Notes under the pieces: generated by a model
Told to the model about the DNA's origin: nothing
Database searches by the model: none
Seen by the model: the letters and a program-made list of their open reading frames with translations, nothing else
Part shown: positions 1 through 10,000 of the stretch, one piece after another
Layout of the letters: every line of letters begins with the position of its first letter
Numbering within the stretch: the first letter of the stretch is position 1
Assembly: GCA_030065985.1 (NCBI GenBank)
Contig: JASJCM010000037.1
Location: 1 to 34,427, forward strand
DNA: 34,427 bases
Reading direction: 5' to 3'
Source of the DNA: Woeseiaceae bacterium
Lineage (GTDB): Bacteria > Pseudomonadota > Gammaproteobacteria > Steroidobacterales > Woeseiaceae
Translations under genes and position numbers: made by a program

Positions 1-84
1 GCCGACCTTGTGGTGCAGCAACAGCTTGGAGCCACCGTAGCCCAGCGCGCCGAGGATAATTACCCAGATGATCAGGTTTTTCAT
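1..84 (-). CDS. Unidentified membrane-anchored protein, N-terminal fragment
   Basis: Only the first 28 codons lie in the window; the gene runs leftward off the left edge. The ATG is the complement of bases 82-84. The visible peptide begins MKNLIIWVIILGALGYGG and continues with leucines, two histidines, lysine, valine and glycine. This is one short hydrophobic helix from about residue 3 to 20, followed by a more polar stretch, consistent with an uncleaved signal anchor or a small single-pass inner-membrane protein. It is divergent to plsB across a 159-base spacer. No family can be named from this fragment. Confidence 0.6.
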   Translation of the reverse strand, partial: MKNLIIWVIILGALGYGGSKLLLHHKVG

Positions 85-92
85 GGTATCGA

Positions 93-165
93 CCGTCACA
101 CGGATTCGCGAAATCCTGTGAATTGTTCCTCAAAACAAGGCCCTGTGAAACGAAGGCCGTCACAG
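93..165. promoter_or_regulatory. Repeated TGTGA/TCACA half-sites in the divergent spacer before plsB
   Basis: The spacer holds CCGTCACA at 93-100, CCTGTGAA at 115-122, CCTGTGAA at 142-149 and CCGTCACA at 157-164. The last two form an inverted repeat, CTGTGA (143-148) and TCACAG (160-165), separated by 11 bases. The half-sites resemble those of CRP/FNR-type regulators, but the 11-base gap is not the 6-base gap of a CRP site and is closer to a LysR-type T-N11-A layout. The repeats are visible in the sequence; a regulatory role is inferred from their position between divergent starts. Confidence 0.3.
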
Positions 166-243
166 AACCGCTGTTTCTCGATGCAAAAAAAGCTCAAAAG
201 TCAACGGTCTGATTGACCTATCTTTTGGGTAGACTTGTGCGCC

Positions 244-2712
244 ATGAACATCGCAGGCTTCATTTTCCGCCCGCTCTACTGGCTGGCCGGCAAGGTGTTC
301 TCGATTTGGGCGAGGCCTGCGATTCAGCCCGAAGCACCGGCGGAGTACATCACCGACACTGAGGCAGAGGTCTGCTACGTCCTCGAATCCGGCGGACTTG
401 CGGACGTGCTGGCCCTCGAGCGCGCCTGCGCGAAGCACGGCATGCCGTCACCGACCGAGGCGTTCGAATTCTGCGGCAACCGCGAGTATCGGCGATTCGT
501 CGTCCTGCGTCGCGTAGAAGGCTTCTTCTTCCGGCGACCGCGGAAAACCGGGTCGCTGCGGCTCAAGCGCCTGGTCGAGGCGAGCAAGAACGGTGACCAG
601 GAGCTTCTTCTGATCCCAGTCGCGATCTACTGGGGACGCTCGCCGGACAAGGACCGTTCGCTCCTGAAGCTGGTGTTCTCGGAGAACTGGGAGGCGATCG
701 GTCGGATACGGAAATTCTTCACCACGCTTTTCCAGGGCCGCAATACGCTGCTGCGTTTCAGCCACGCGCTTCCCTTGCGTTCGATCGACGCGGGAGATGA
801 GGCCGAGGAAATCGCCTATCGCAAGGTGTCGCGGATTCTGCGTGTCCATTTCCGCAAAAGACGCGTCGCGACCGTTGGCCCGGACCTTTCTCACAAGCGC
901 ACGCTCATCAATCAGGTATTGCGCTCGCCGCCCGTTCGCCGCGCAATTCTTGCGGAGGGTGGCGACGAATTCCGCAAACAGGAACTTGCACGGCGTAAGG
1001 CCGAGAAATACGCGCTCGAAATCGCGGCCGATATATCCTATCCAACGATCCGCGTAGCGCTGCGCATCCTGCGTTGGCTCTGGAACCGTATCTATGACGG
1101 TATTGAGCTCAATCACATGGAGAAGCTCCACGAAGTCGCGAAAGACAAGGAGATCATCTACGCGCCGTGTCATCGGAGTCACTTCGACTACCTGTTGCTG
1201 GGCTACGTCACCTACGTCGAAGGATTGCCAATGCCGCACATCGCGGCCGGCATCAACCTGAACATGCCGATCGTCGGTGGCTTCCTGCGGCGCGGTGGAG
1301 CGTTTTTCCTGCGCCGCAGCTTCAAGGGCAACCGCCTGTACGCGGCCGTGTTCGACTCCTACGTGCAGCAGGTCATTGGTCGCGGCTACTCGATGGAGTA
1401 CTTCATCGAAGGCGGGCGTAGCCGCACGGGTCGCCTGCTGCAGCCCAAGGGCGGCATGATCGCGATGACCGTCAATGCGTACATCAATATTCCGCGCCGT
1501 CCGGTTGTATTCGTGCCGATCTATTTCGGCTACGAAAAACTGATCGAAGGCAGCGCGTTCATCAGCGAGCTGGGCGGGGCAGCAAAGGAAAAAGAGACGC
1601 TCGGTGGGCTGATTCGTTCGGTGAAGTCGCTGCGCGATCATTTCGGCAAAGTCGCCGTAAACATCGGTGAGCCAATTGAACTGGACCCGATCCTGGATCG
1701 CGTAAACCCGGACTGGCGTGACTACGAGCCCGAAAACGGCGATCGTCCTTCCTGGTTGCCCCCGGTCGTCAATGAAGTTGGCGTCCGTATCATGCAGAAC
1801 ATCAACTCGGCCGCGGCCGTCACGCCGATCAGTTTGCTCGCCTACGTGTTGCTGGCCACACCGAAGCAAAAGATCGGTCTCAATGAGTTACGACGTCAGC
1901 TGCAACTCAGCATGGATCTGATGCGTCGTTTCGAGTACTCGGACCTCGTGACGATACCTGACTGGACGCCCGACGAGATCATTGCCCACGGCGAGAAGCT
2001 CGATGTAATCAGTCGCAGTTCGCATCCCATGGGCGAAGTCATCCACATGGAAGAGCGCACGGCAGTGTTGATGACCTATTTCCGCAACAACATCCTGCAC
2101 CTGCTTTCGGTACCGGCATCGGTTGCGTGCTGTTTCATCCAGGGCAACGAGCTGCAGCATTCCGAGCTGCAGCGTCTGATTCGCCTGATCTACCCGTTTA
2201 TGAGGAAGGAGCTGTCGCTGAAGTGGGAGTTCGATGATATTGATGACGTTACATCGGACGCCATCAAAACACTTGTCGACCTCGGCATTTTGACGTCCAG
2301 GAAACGCCGGAAGTTACTCGTGCGGCCACGCGCTGGCTCGGCAATGGCGTTCCAGCTTCTAATGCTCGGTCAGTCAATGGTGCCGATGTTGCAGCGTTTC
2401 TATCTTGTCATCGCGATCCTGGTCGGCAATGGCTCCGGCACTCTGTCACGCGCTCGGCTCGAAACGATGTGCCAGCAGAGCGCCGAACGTTTGTCGATGA
2501 TCTACGGGCTGCATTCGCCGGACTTCTTTAACAAGACGCTGTTCCACGATTTCATCAAAATGTTGCAGGATCAGAAAGTGCTGCGCCGGAATGGCGATGG
2601 CCTGATCGAGTTCGATGACGACATCCAGTCGATCGGTGCGGACGCGCGACTCGTGCTTGGCGAGGAAATTCGCCACAGTATTCTGTCGCTAACGCTCAGC
2701 AATGAAGCGTGA
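244..2712 (+). CDS. plsB: Glycerol-3-phosphate 1-O-acyltransferase PlsB
   Basis: Membrane-associated enzyme that acylates position 1 of sn-glycerol-3-phosphate, the first committed step of phospholipid synthesis. The family's acyltransferase blocks appear in order: HRSHFD (H-X4-D catalytic motif, residues 310-315), GGAFFLRRSF near 351, FIEGGRSRTG near 387, and VFVPIYFGYE near 421. The H-X4-D motif sits within a few residues of its place in E. coli PlsB. At 822 residues it is the long PlsB type (E. coli about 807), not the short PlsY or PlsC. The frame could open at a TTG at 235, but the ATG at 244 gives the expected start MNIAGFIFRP. No strong Shine-Dalgarno sequence is visible. It ends 6 bases from the convergent gene downstream. 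Confidence 0.96.
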   Translation: MNIAGFIFRPLYWLAGKVFSIWARPAIQPEAPAEYITDTEAEVCYVLESGGLADVLALERACAKHGMPSPTEAFEFCGNREYRRFVVLRRVEGFFFRRPRKTGSLRLKRLVEASKNGDQELLLIPVAIYWGRSPDKDRSLLKLVFSENWEAIGRIRKFFTTLFQGRNTLLRFSHALPLRSIDAGDEAEEIAYRKVSRILRVHFRKRRVATVGPDLSHKRTLINQVLRSPPVRRAILAEGGDEFRKQELARRKAEKYALEIAADISYPTIRVALRILRWLWNRIYDGIELNHMEKLHEVAKDKEIIYAPCHRSHFDYLLLGYVTYVEGLPMPHIAAGINLNMPIVGGFLRRGGAFFLRRSFKGNRLYAAVFDSYVQQVIGRGYSMEYFIEGGRSRTGRLLQPKGGMIAMTVNAYINIPRRPVVFVPIYFGYEKLIEGSAFISELGGAAKEKETLGGLIRSVKSLRDHFGKVAVNIGEPIELDPILDRVNPDWRDYEPENGDRPSWLPPVVNEVGVRIMQNINSAAAVTPISLLAYVLLATPKQKIGLNELRRQLQLSMDLMRRFEYSDLVTIPDWTPDEIIAHGEKLDVISRSSHPMGEVIHMEERTAVLMTYFRNNILHLLSVPASVACCFIQGNELQHSELQRLIRLIYPFMRKELSLKWEFDDIDDVTSDAIKTLVDLGILTSRKRRKLLVRPRAGSAMAFQLLMLGQSMVPMLQRFYLVIAILVGNGSGTLSRARLETMCQQSAERLSMIYGLHSPDFFNKTLFHDFIKMLQDQKVLRRNGDGLIEFDDDIQSIGADARLVLGEEIRHSILSLTLSNEA

Positions 2713-2718
2713 TCTGTC

Positions 2719-3489
2719 CTACCGACGTTCTCTAAGCGCAAATCGACTCAGATCGCATGCGACGGTCATTCCACCGCCCCAATCGGGGCTGCTGTCGGTA
2801 AATCCGGTAAACGCGTAGACCTCGAGGTCCCAGCTCTGATTCAACGGCATCGCGACAAAAGCGCGCGCCTCGCGCACGTCGTCTTCGCCGGAGATTGCCG
2901 ACTGCCCATAGTCAAATATGCCACCGAACATCGCGCCACCGTCTGTGAAAAAGGCGGCGCCGACGGACCCAATGACAACATCGTCGAGCACAGTATCTGC
3001 CGATTCGCCACGCCAGCGGTAGCCGACACTGCCAAGCAGCGTGACTTTGTCGAAAAACTTGTAGCCGTCCAGATAGATCGTGAAATCGTTCTCGCCGGTG
3101 CCGAGCTGCGTTTCCGCATCGGCTGTACCAAACTTGACGACTCCCGAGACATCGACGGCTAGTCTGTGTTCTGCACTGTAAAGCACGTCGAGTACGGTCA
3201 GGCTCGCAGATACATCGCCCAATCCATCTTCAGTCGTACTCCCGGTTTCACTGTCTGTCGTTACGCTCAGATACGGTACGCGCACGCCAAATGAAACCTG
3301 GCCATACGTAGCTGTCACACTCACAGGTACATACGTTTCTGCAATATCCACATCGCCACCGTAGTCACCGCTTGTGATATTGATGCCGGTCGATACGCCC
3401 AATTCAAGATCCTGTGCAGCGGTCGGAACCGCGACTGCGAGCCCGAACACGCCGAGCACGGTGGACCTGATCACTCCCCGCGCATCCAT
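2719..3489 (-). CDS. Putative outer-membrane beta-barrel protein (MetA-pathway/transporter-like)
   Basis: A 256-residue protein with a cleavable-looking signal peptide; the hydrophobic stretch VLGVFGLAVAVPTAAQ ends near residue 26. After it come alternating hydrophobic and polar beta strands, many Gly and aromatic girdle residues, and a strand-like C-terminal region (WGGGMTVACDLSRF), although the last residues are RERR rather than a terminal Phe. The pattern resembles the phenol-degradation MetA / outer-membrane transporter barrels; this is a fold-level match, not a named function. The ATG lies 3 bases after the stop of the upstream small gene, and AAGGAG sits inside that gene's end, so the two are surely co-transcribed and probably translationally coupled. 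Confidence 0.65.
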   Translation of the reverse strand: MDARGVIRSTVLGVFGLAVAVPTAAQDLELGVSTGINITSGDYGGDVDIAETYVPVSVTATYGQVSFGVRVPYLSVTTDSETGSTTEDGLGDVSASLTVLDVLYSAEHRLAVDVSGVVKFGTADAETQLGTGENDFTIYLDGYKFFDKVTLLGSVGYRWRGESADTVLDDVVIGSVGAAFFTDGGAMFGGIFDYGQSAISGEDDVREARAFVAMPLNQSWDLEVYAFTGFTDSSPDWGGGMTVACDLSRFALRERR

Positions 3490-3492
3490 CGT

Positions 3493-3939
3493 CTACTCCT
3501 TGATCGGTTTGCCCGCTTCGTCAATTTTGATGTTGCGGTTCTTCGCCCGAACCTGCATTTCGAGACGGTGTTGCGCTTCGATCTGCTCACGCTCCTGGCG
3601 TGATTCCGCATTCATGATGCGTTCTCGATACGCCGTGCGTTCTGCGTCTGTCATCAGGTTGTAGCCGTAGATGTTGTTCTCGTTGAAACCGGCGTTCTCA
3701 GGAGCCTTCGTGCGGTCCTTAACGCGGTCGCGATCGTGCTGTGGTGCGGCAATACGATCACGGTCCCTCATGCGATCGCGATCGAAGTCGCGCTGGCCGC
3801 GTTCGACCTGAGCGCGCTGTTGCGCATTTGCGCCCCTGTCCCCGCCTTTGCTTCCACCATTGCCCTGGGCAAGGGCCGCAGCGGACGTCAATGCCATTGC
3901 CACTGCAACGGTCGTCGTGATTAGTGCCTTCGTCTTCAT
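3493..3939 (-). CDS. Small periplasmic Arg/Asp-rich protein
   Basis: A 148-residue protein with a clear signal peptide (MKTKALITTTVAVAMALTSAAALA, cleavage near residue 24). A low-complexity charged section of RD/DRDR repeats follows (about residues 28-78), then a conserved-looking C-terminal segment with IYGYNLMTDAERTAYRERI and further Arg/Glu-rich helix. From memory, the pattern IYG-x-LMT-x-x-ER-x-x-YR recurs in uncharacterised proteobacterial proteins, often near metal-resistance loci. That is recollection, not a search result, and no function is known to me. GGAGAG precedes the ATG. It leads a two-gene unit with the barrel gene downstream and is divergent to the copper efflux operon. Confidence 0.65.
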   Translation of the reverse strand: MKTKALITTTVAVAMALTSAAALAQGNGGSKGGDRGANAQQRAQVERGQRDFDRDRMRDRDRIAAPQHDRDRVKDRTKAPENAGFNENNIYGYNLMTDAERTAYRERIMNAESRQEREQIEAQHRLEMQVRAKNRNIKIDEAGKPIKE

Positions 3940-4021
3940 TGTCGCTCTCCAATCTGGGTACAGCGTGAAAACGATTGTGCGTGCGCCACGTTGACTGTCC
4001 TGGCGTAAGTAATTCCTCGAA

Positions 4022-4050
4022 TTGAAATGGAGCGAAACAAGGTCTTAAAT
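4022..4050 (+). promoter_or_regulatory. Candidate sigma-70 promoter for the cus-like operon
   Basis: TTGAAA at 4022-4027 (5 of 6 matches to the -35 consensus) is followed by a 17-base spacer and TTAAAT at 4045-4050 (4 of 6 to the -10 consensus). It lies in the 192-base divergent spacer about 80 bases before the first gene of the efflux operon. No MerR/CueR-type or CusR-type operator could be recognised around it. This is a pattern match only. Confidence 0.35.
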
Positions 4051-4131
4051 ACCTGACGGGAGTCTCGGGGAATTCCAGTCTTGGTGACGAGATTCCTTGC
4101 AATTTGGCGTTCGATTGTCTAAAAAAAAGCC

Positions 4132-4509
4132 ATGATTCAGGTACTTGGACAGAGCAGGACACGACGGGCGTCACCGCGCGCGGTTGGCGTGTTGTTGGCC
4201 GTTCTGCTGAACCTGGCTCTGATTCCTTGCAGCATGGCGATCGAGGTCGTCGAGGAAGCCCACGACTGCTGCCCGCCGGAGCTCAAACTCGAGGCGCTGG
4301 AGTGCTGTGAACTCGACGACGCCAACGTCGATTCTCGAAGTAAGACGACTGAGCACGATTTCACGCCGGATTTCGACGTCGTTGCCGCGAGCGCACCGGC
4401 TCATGTCTCTCCAATTTCGCCAACGCGCTTTCTCCCAAGCACCGAGCCTCCCGATCCGCCGGGCCCGTCGGCTGCTCTCTACAAACAACACTGCGCCTAC
4501 CTGAAATAA
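4132..4509 (+). CDS. Small secreted Cys-pair protein leading the copper efflux operon
   Basis: A 125-residue protein with a basic N-terminus (RTRRASPR) and one hydrophobic helix (about residues 17-36), so it is likely exported or membrane-anchored. The exported part carries two Cys-Cys pairs, HDCCPPE (C46-C47) and LECCELDD (C58-C59). A Pro-rich tail follows and ends LYKQHCAYLK, with a final His-Cys. Paired cysteines with nearby His and acidic residues suggest soft-metal binding, which fits its place 50 bases before the cusC-like gene; this role is inferred. Cys33 follows LIP, which is a poor lipobox. The start is uncertain: no good ribosome-binding site precedes the ATG at 4132. I know of no established family name. 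Confidence 0.6.
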   Translation: MIQVLGQSRTRRASPRAVGVLLAVLLNLALIPCSMAIEVVEEAHDCCPPELKLEALECCELDDANVDSRSKTTEHDFTPDFDVVAASAPAHVSPISPTRFLPSTEPPDPPGPSAALYKQHCAYLK

Positions 4510-4559
4510 CAATTCCTGCTTCGTAAACCCGTTCGGTCTTACTCGCAGGAGTTGTTTCT

Positions 4560-5843
4560 ATGTTGCTTCTTTACGGGCACCGCCCCGTCTACATCGTCTT
4601 ATTCATGTTCATGGCCACAATGTCATGGACCCCAACTGTATTGGCGGACGCCCGAATACCGCTGACCATTGCCGAGGCAGAGGACCTCGCGGTTGCGAGC
4701 GAACCTGGTATTGCCGCTTTACTGGCGCGTTCCGACGCGGCGCAGGAAGAGGCTGTTGCCGCGGAGCAGTTACCCGATCCGACTTTGCGCTTCGGGCTTG
4801 GCAATTTTCCCATCAGTGGCGGCAGTTTCAGCACCGAGGGCATGACACAAGCACAGCTCGGCTTTCGCCAGACTTTTCCCAGGTCGCGAGCCCGGGATCT
4901 GGCCGGCGAGACCATGCGTGCAGAGGGCGACGCCTATCTCCAACGCGCCGAAGCCCGTCGCCGCGAGATTCTCTACGAGGTGCGGCGCGCGTGGCTCGAG
5001 GTTTACTTCACGCAGACAGCTTGGACACTGGTTAATGAGTCGCGACCCTTCTTCGATGACCTCGTGACGATTACGCGTTCGATGTACGGCGTCGGTCGCA
5101 AATCACAGCACGATGTACTGCGCGCGGAACTGGAACTTAGCCGGCTCGACGATCGATTGATCGACATAACACGCAAGCGGGACGAGGCAAGGGCAGCCTT
5201 GTCGCGCTGGCTAGGCGAGGATGCCCGTCGCCCGCTGGCACAGGGGTTGCCCGCGTGGAATGCCCCTCCGTCCACCAGTGATCTGCAACTGTCGGTTGCC
5301 GTACACCCTTTGCTGCTGGCGTCGGAGGCATACGTTGCGGCGCGTGAGGCAGCCGTCGGCAAGGCAGAGGAAGACAAGCGTCCAGGGTGGGCGCTCGACG
5401 TCGGTTACGGCTACCGCGACGGATTCCTGCCAAGCGGCGAACCGCGCTCCGACTTCGTGAGCGTGGCGGTCACCGTCGATATGCCGTTTTTCGGCAGCAA
5501 TCGACAGGATCGGCGGCTCTCGGCCGCGCTGAGCGAGCGAAGTGCGGCCAGGGACGAAAGGGCTGAGCTGCAGGCCCGACTCCTGAGCGAGCTGCAGGCT
5601 GAAGATGCGCGTCTGTCGCAACTGTCACGGCGCCTCGCGCTCTACGACGACCGCATTCTCGAACAATCCAAAGCACAAGCCCGCGCAGCACTGCTTGCCT
5701 ATCAAAGTGATACCGGTGACTTCGCCGATGTCATGCGTAGCTACATCGATGAGCTGAATACCCGGCTCGACCACATTCGCCTGCGGGTCGATCGCGCGCA
5801 AAGCCATGCGGCACTCGCCAGCCTGGGAGGATTCCAACTATGA
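4560..5843 (+). CDS. cusC: CusC-like outer-membrane efflux protein (TolC family)
   Basis: Outer-membrane channel of a tripartite heavy-metal efflux pump. The 427-residue protein has a signal peptide ending near residue 30 (TPTVLADA). Two TolC/OEP repeats of long coiled helices follow, with typical phrases such as LPDPTLRFGLGNFP, RREILYEVRRAWLEVYF and LLAYQSDTGDFADVM. Unlike E. coli CusC it has no Cys at the end of the signal peptide, so it is probably not lipid-anchored. A good ribosome-binding site (GCAGGAG) lies 7 bases before the ATG. The stop overlaps the next start by four bases (ATGA), which implies coupled translation with the adaptor gene. The Cus assignment rests on its partners; the channel alone does not show substrate. 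Confidence 0.85.
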   Translation: MLLLYGHRPVYIVLFMFMATMSWTPTVLADARIPLTIAEAEDLAVASEPGIAALLARSDAAQEEAVAAEQLPDPTLRFGLGNFPISGGSFSTEGMTQAQLGFRQTFPRSRARDLAGETMRAEGDAYLQRAEARRREILYEVRRAWLEVYFTQTAWTLVNESRPFFDDLVTITRSMYGVGRKSQHDVLRAELELSRLDDRLIDITRKRDEARAALSRWLGEDARRPLAQGLPAWNAPPSTSDLQLSVAVHPLLLASEAYVAAREAAVGKAEEDKRPGWALDVGYGYRDGFLPSGEPRSDFVSVAVTVDMPFFGSNRQDRRLSAALSERSAARDERAELQARLLSELQAEDARLSQLSRRLALYDDRILEQSKAQARAALLAYQSDTGDFADVMRSYIDELNTRLDHIRLRVDRAQSHAALASLGGFQL

Positions 5844-7039
5844 AACGTACTGCATTCATTCTCTTCGCCGTTGCAGCGGCACTTGTTGCCGGGCTGCTAA
5901 TCGGTCGCGGCATGACGCCGCCTTCCGCCGGAACCAAGTCGAGCGAGCGCGAGATTCTCTACTGGGTGGCGCCGATGGACCCTAACTTTCGGCGTGACGA
6001 ACCCGGCAAGTCGCCGATGGGTATGGACCTCGTCCCCGTCTATGCGGACGAGGCGGCAAATCTGCCGGGAACGATCAGGATTGAGCCTACGCTTGTTAAC
6101 AACCTCGGCGTGCGCACGGCCGCAGCGGAGCGCGGCACGCTCGCGCGGCGCATCGATACGGTCGGCTATATCGGCTATGACGAAGATACGCTGCAACATG
6201 TGCACACGCGCGTCGACGGGTGGATTGAGAAGCTGGCAGCGACCGCAAGCGGCGATCCGATCAGAGAGGGCCAGCTGCTGTTCGAGCTGTATTCGCCGAC
6301 GCTCGTCAACGCCCAGCAAGAGTACCTTGCTGCCCTCGTGAGTAACAACGACGGTCTGCGCAGCGCATCGCGCGATCGATTGCTTGCGCTCGGTGTCACG
6401 ACTACTGACATCGAGCGACTCGAACGCGAACGCAAGGCGAGCCAACGTGTTCGCGTGGTCGCCGAAACCGATGGCGTGATTGCGCACCTCGGTGTCCGTG
6501 AAGGCATGTTCGTTACACCGGCTACCGAGGTCATGTCGATCGCGCAGCTCGACAAGGTCTGGATCGTCGCTGAGGTATTCGAGCGCCAGGCAGCGTGGGT
6601 CGCGTCGGGACAGTCAGCACGCGTCGAGCTGGATTTTCTGCCCGGCATGACACTCGAAGGCGAAGTCGACTACGTCAACCCGGAACTCGACCCGAAGACG
6701 CGCACCCTCAAGGTGCGGCTACGCTTCGACAACGAGGGAGCGCGACTTCTCCCTAACATGTTCGCCCGGGTAACGATCGACGGGACTCCGATCGACAACA
6801 TAGTGCACGTGCCGCGAGAGGCGGTGGTGCGCGGCGGCACATCAAACCGTGTCGTCGTCGACCGCGGCGATGGCGTCTTTGAATCGCGCACGGTATTGGT
6901 TGGCATCGAGTCCGGCGACCGGGTTGCGATTCGCCGCGGCCTGAACGAAGGCGAGCGCGTCGTCGTGTCTGCACAGTTCCTCATCGATTCCGAATCCAAT
7001 ATCGGCAGCGCGCTCGGGCGCCTGGAGAGTCAGCGGTGA
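5840..7039 (+). CDS. cusB: CusB-like periplasmic adaptor (membrane fusion protein)
   Basis: Links the inner-membrane pump to the outer-membrane channel and hands over Cu(I)/Ag(I). The 399-residue protein has one N-terminal membrane anchor (about residues 5-22). A short metal-binding segment follows, [10 protein letters not shown] then [18 protein letters not shown], with methionines 46, 60 and 62. E. coli CusB has the same kind of segment, and its three Met residues bind Cu(I)/Ag(I); the spacing here is 14 and 2 residues against 15 and 2. The rest shows the barrel-sandwich and beta-barrel domains of the adaptor family (for example [15 protein letters not shown] and [17 protein letters not shown]) and ends with the family's [13 protein letters not shown]. 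It overlaps both neighbours by 4 bases. Confidence 0.92.
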   Translation: MKRTAFILFAVAAALVAGLLIGRGMTPPSAGTKSSEREILYWVAPMDPNFRRDEPGKSPMGMDLVPVYADEAANLPGTIRIEPTLVNNLGVRTAAAERGTLARRIDTVGYIGYDEDTLQHVHTRVDGWIEKLAATASGDPIREGQLLFELYSPTLVNAQQEYLAALVSNNDGLRSASRDRLLALGVTTTDIERLERERKASQRVRVVAETDGVIAHLGVREGMFVTPATEVMSIAQLDKVWIVAEVFERQAAWVASGQSARVELDFLPGMTLEGEVDYVNPELDPKTRTLKVRLRFDNEGARLLPNMFARVTIDGTPIDNIVHVPREAVVRGGTSNRVVVDRGDGVFESRTVLVGIESGDRVAIRRGLNEGERVVVSAQFLIDSESNIGSALGRLESQR

Positions 7040-10000
7040 TTGCCGCATTGATTCGCTGGTCCGTTGCAAACCGCGTTCTTGTCGTGATCGCGGCGCTGAT
7101 ACTGACGGGCTCCGGGATATATGCGGTTCGTGATACGCCCGTTGACGCGTTGCCCGATCTCTCCGACGTTCAGGTCATCATCAAGACGTCGTTTCCCGGG
7201 CAGGCGCCTCAGGTTGTCGAGGACCAGGTGACCTACCCATTGACAAAGGCGATGATGTCGGTGCCGAAGGCCGTCACCGTGCGCGGGTATTCATTCTTCG
7301 GCGATTCCTATGTCTACGTGATATTCGAGGATGGCACGGACCTCTATTGGGCACGTTCACGAGTACTCGAATACCTCAACCAGGTGGCCGGCTCATTGCC
7401 AGCCGCGGCGAAAGCGTCGCTCGGTCCGGATGCGACAGGCGTCGGTTGGGTCTACCAGTACGCACTCGTTGATCGCACAGGACAACACGATCTTGCACAA
7501 CTGCGTAGCTTGCAGGACTGGTTCCTGAAGTACGAACTGAAATCCGTGCCCGGTGTCTCCGAGGTCGCCACGATTGGCGGGATGGTTCGCCAGTACCAGG
7601 TCGTGCTGGACCCGGACAAGCTGCGCGCATTCGGTGTCACGCTGGCGGCGCTCAAGCAGGCCATCCGGCAGGGCAATGCCGAGACAGGTGGCTCGGTTAT
7701 CGAGATGGGTGAGGCCGAGTACATGGTCCGCGCAACCGGGTATCTGCAGGGTGTCGACGATCTCGCCGCGATCCCGCTTGGTGTCAATGAACAGGGAACG
7801 CCGCTCGTCTTGTCCGATGTCGCCGACATCCAGATCGGGCCGCAGATGCGCCGCGGTATTGCGGATCTCGATGGCGAAGGAGAGGTCGTCGGCGGTGTTG
7901 TTGTGATGCGGTGGGGCGAAAATGCATCAAGAACGATAGACGCTGTGAAAGCGCGGCTCGCCGATCTTCAGAAAAGCCTTCCCAATGGTGTCGAGATCGT
8001 TACCACCTATGATCGTTCTGACCTGATACGCCGTTCGATCGCAACGCTAACCGATACCCTGATCAAGGAATTCGCCATTGTTGCGCTGGTGTGTGCGCTA
8101 TTCCTGTTCCATCTGCGCTCGTCCGCCGTCATTGTGCTGAGCTTGCCGCTAGGTGTGTTGGTCGCGTTCATCGTCATGCGTCTCCAGGGCATCAACGCGA
8201 ATATCATGTCGCTGGGCGGCATCGCAATCGCCGTTGGTGCCATGGTGGACTCGGCGATCGTTATGATCGAGAACGTCCACAAGCACATCGAAAAAGAACC
8301 GCTTACCGACAAGAACCGCTGGCGCGTTATCGCAGATGCCGCCAGTGAGGTCGGCCCGCCGCTGTTCTTCTCGTTGCTGATCATCACACTGAGTTTCCTG
8401 CCCGTGTTCACGCTCGAGGCGCAGGAGGGCCGTCTGTTCGCGCCGCTCGCATTCACAAAAACCTATGCGATGGCCGCGGCGGCCTGCTTGTCGGTAACGC
8501 TCGTGCCCGTGTTGATGGGGTACTTCATCCGGGGCCAGGTAATTCGCGAGAGAAAAAACCCGGTCAACCGTGCTTTGATCACGGCGTACCGTCCTCTTAT
8601 CAATGCCGTGATTCGTGCACCGAAGGCGACGCTTGCCCTGGCATCCCTGATTCTTGTAGCCGGCTTGTGGCCGACGACGCGGATCGGTTCAGAGTTCATG
8701 CCGACTCTGGATGAGGGCGACCTCATGTATATGCCGACGACGTATCCCGGAGTGTCCATCGACAAGGCGCGCGAAATCCTCCAACACACGGACAAGATGA
8801 TCATGACGGTGCCCGAGGTGAAACGTGTGTTCGGCAAGATTGGTCGCGCGGACACGGCCACCGACCCCGCGCCGTTGACGATGATCGAGACCGTGATCCA
8901 GTTCAAGCCGCGCGAGGAATGGCGCGTCGGGATGACTCCTGAGTTGCTGCGCGCCGAGTTGGACAGGGTCGTGCAATACACAGGACTGACCAATGCGTGG
9001 GTAATGCCGATCAAGACACGCATCGACATGCTGGCAACCGGTATCAAGACACCGGTTGGTATCAAGGTTGCAGGCCCGGATCTCAACGTCATCGAGGGTA
9101 TCGGCCGGCAGCTCGAGCAGGTGCTTGACACAGTGCCCGGCACAGCATCTGTCTACTCGGAGCGTGTGGCTGGCGGGCGCTACGTCGACGTGGAAATTGA
9201 TCGTGAGCGGGCATCACGGTTCGGGCTGAATATCGACGATGTACACGACATTATTCGTTCAGCGGTCGGCGGAATGAACGTCACACAAACTGTCGAAGGT
9301 CTTGAACGCTATCCGGTCAACGTCCGTTACCCGCAGCGATACAGGGATTCCGTGCAGCGCTTGCGTCTGCTGCCGATCGTGACACCCGATGGCGCGCGTA
9401 TCGCGTTAGCGGATGTCGCTGACGTCAAGGTCGTTGACGGCCCTCCTGTCATCAAAAGCGAGAACGCCCGGCCGAACGGCTGGACGTATGTCGACATCGT
9501 CGACAGGGATCTCGGCACCTACGTTGCTGAGGCGCAGCGCATCGTCGCAGACTCTATTAGCCTGCCTGCCGGTTACTCACTGGCCTGGTCCGGCCAGTAC
9601 GAGTACATGGTGCGAGCACAGAATCGTCTTGCGGTCGTCGGACCAATTACGCTCGCGATCATCGTGCTGTTGCTGTTCATCAGCTTTGGCAGGCTGCCCG
9701 AGGTTGGCATCATACTCGGTACGTTGCCGCTGGCTCTGGTAGGCGGCTTCTGGTTGATGTACCTGCTCGGCTACGAGTTTTCCGTTGCAGTTGGCGTGGG
9801 CTTCATTGCGTTGGCCGGTGTAGCCGTCGAGATCGGCGTCGTCATGCTCGTCTATCTCAATCAGGCAATACAACGACGGGAAATCCGTTCTGCGAACGAT
9901 GTCCGTGACGCGATCATTGAAGGTGCGTTGTTGCGCATTCGGCCTGTGATCATGACGGTGGCGGCGACCATTGGCGGTCTGCTGCCTATCATGTTCGGAG

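Noticed and set aside
143..165. A canonical CRP site before plsB
   Set aside because: The half-sites TGTGA and TCACA are present, but the gap is 11 bases rather than 6, so it is reported only as an unassigned repeat.
448..1869. 473-codon minus-strand open frame inside plsB
   Set aside because: Antisense shadow of plsB caused by high-GC codon use; the plsB reading is certain and this frame shows no family features.
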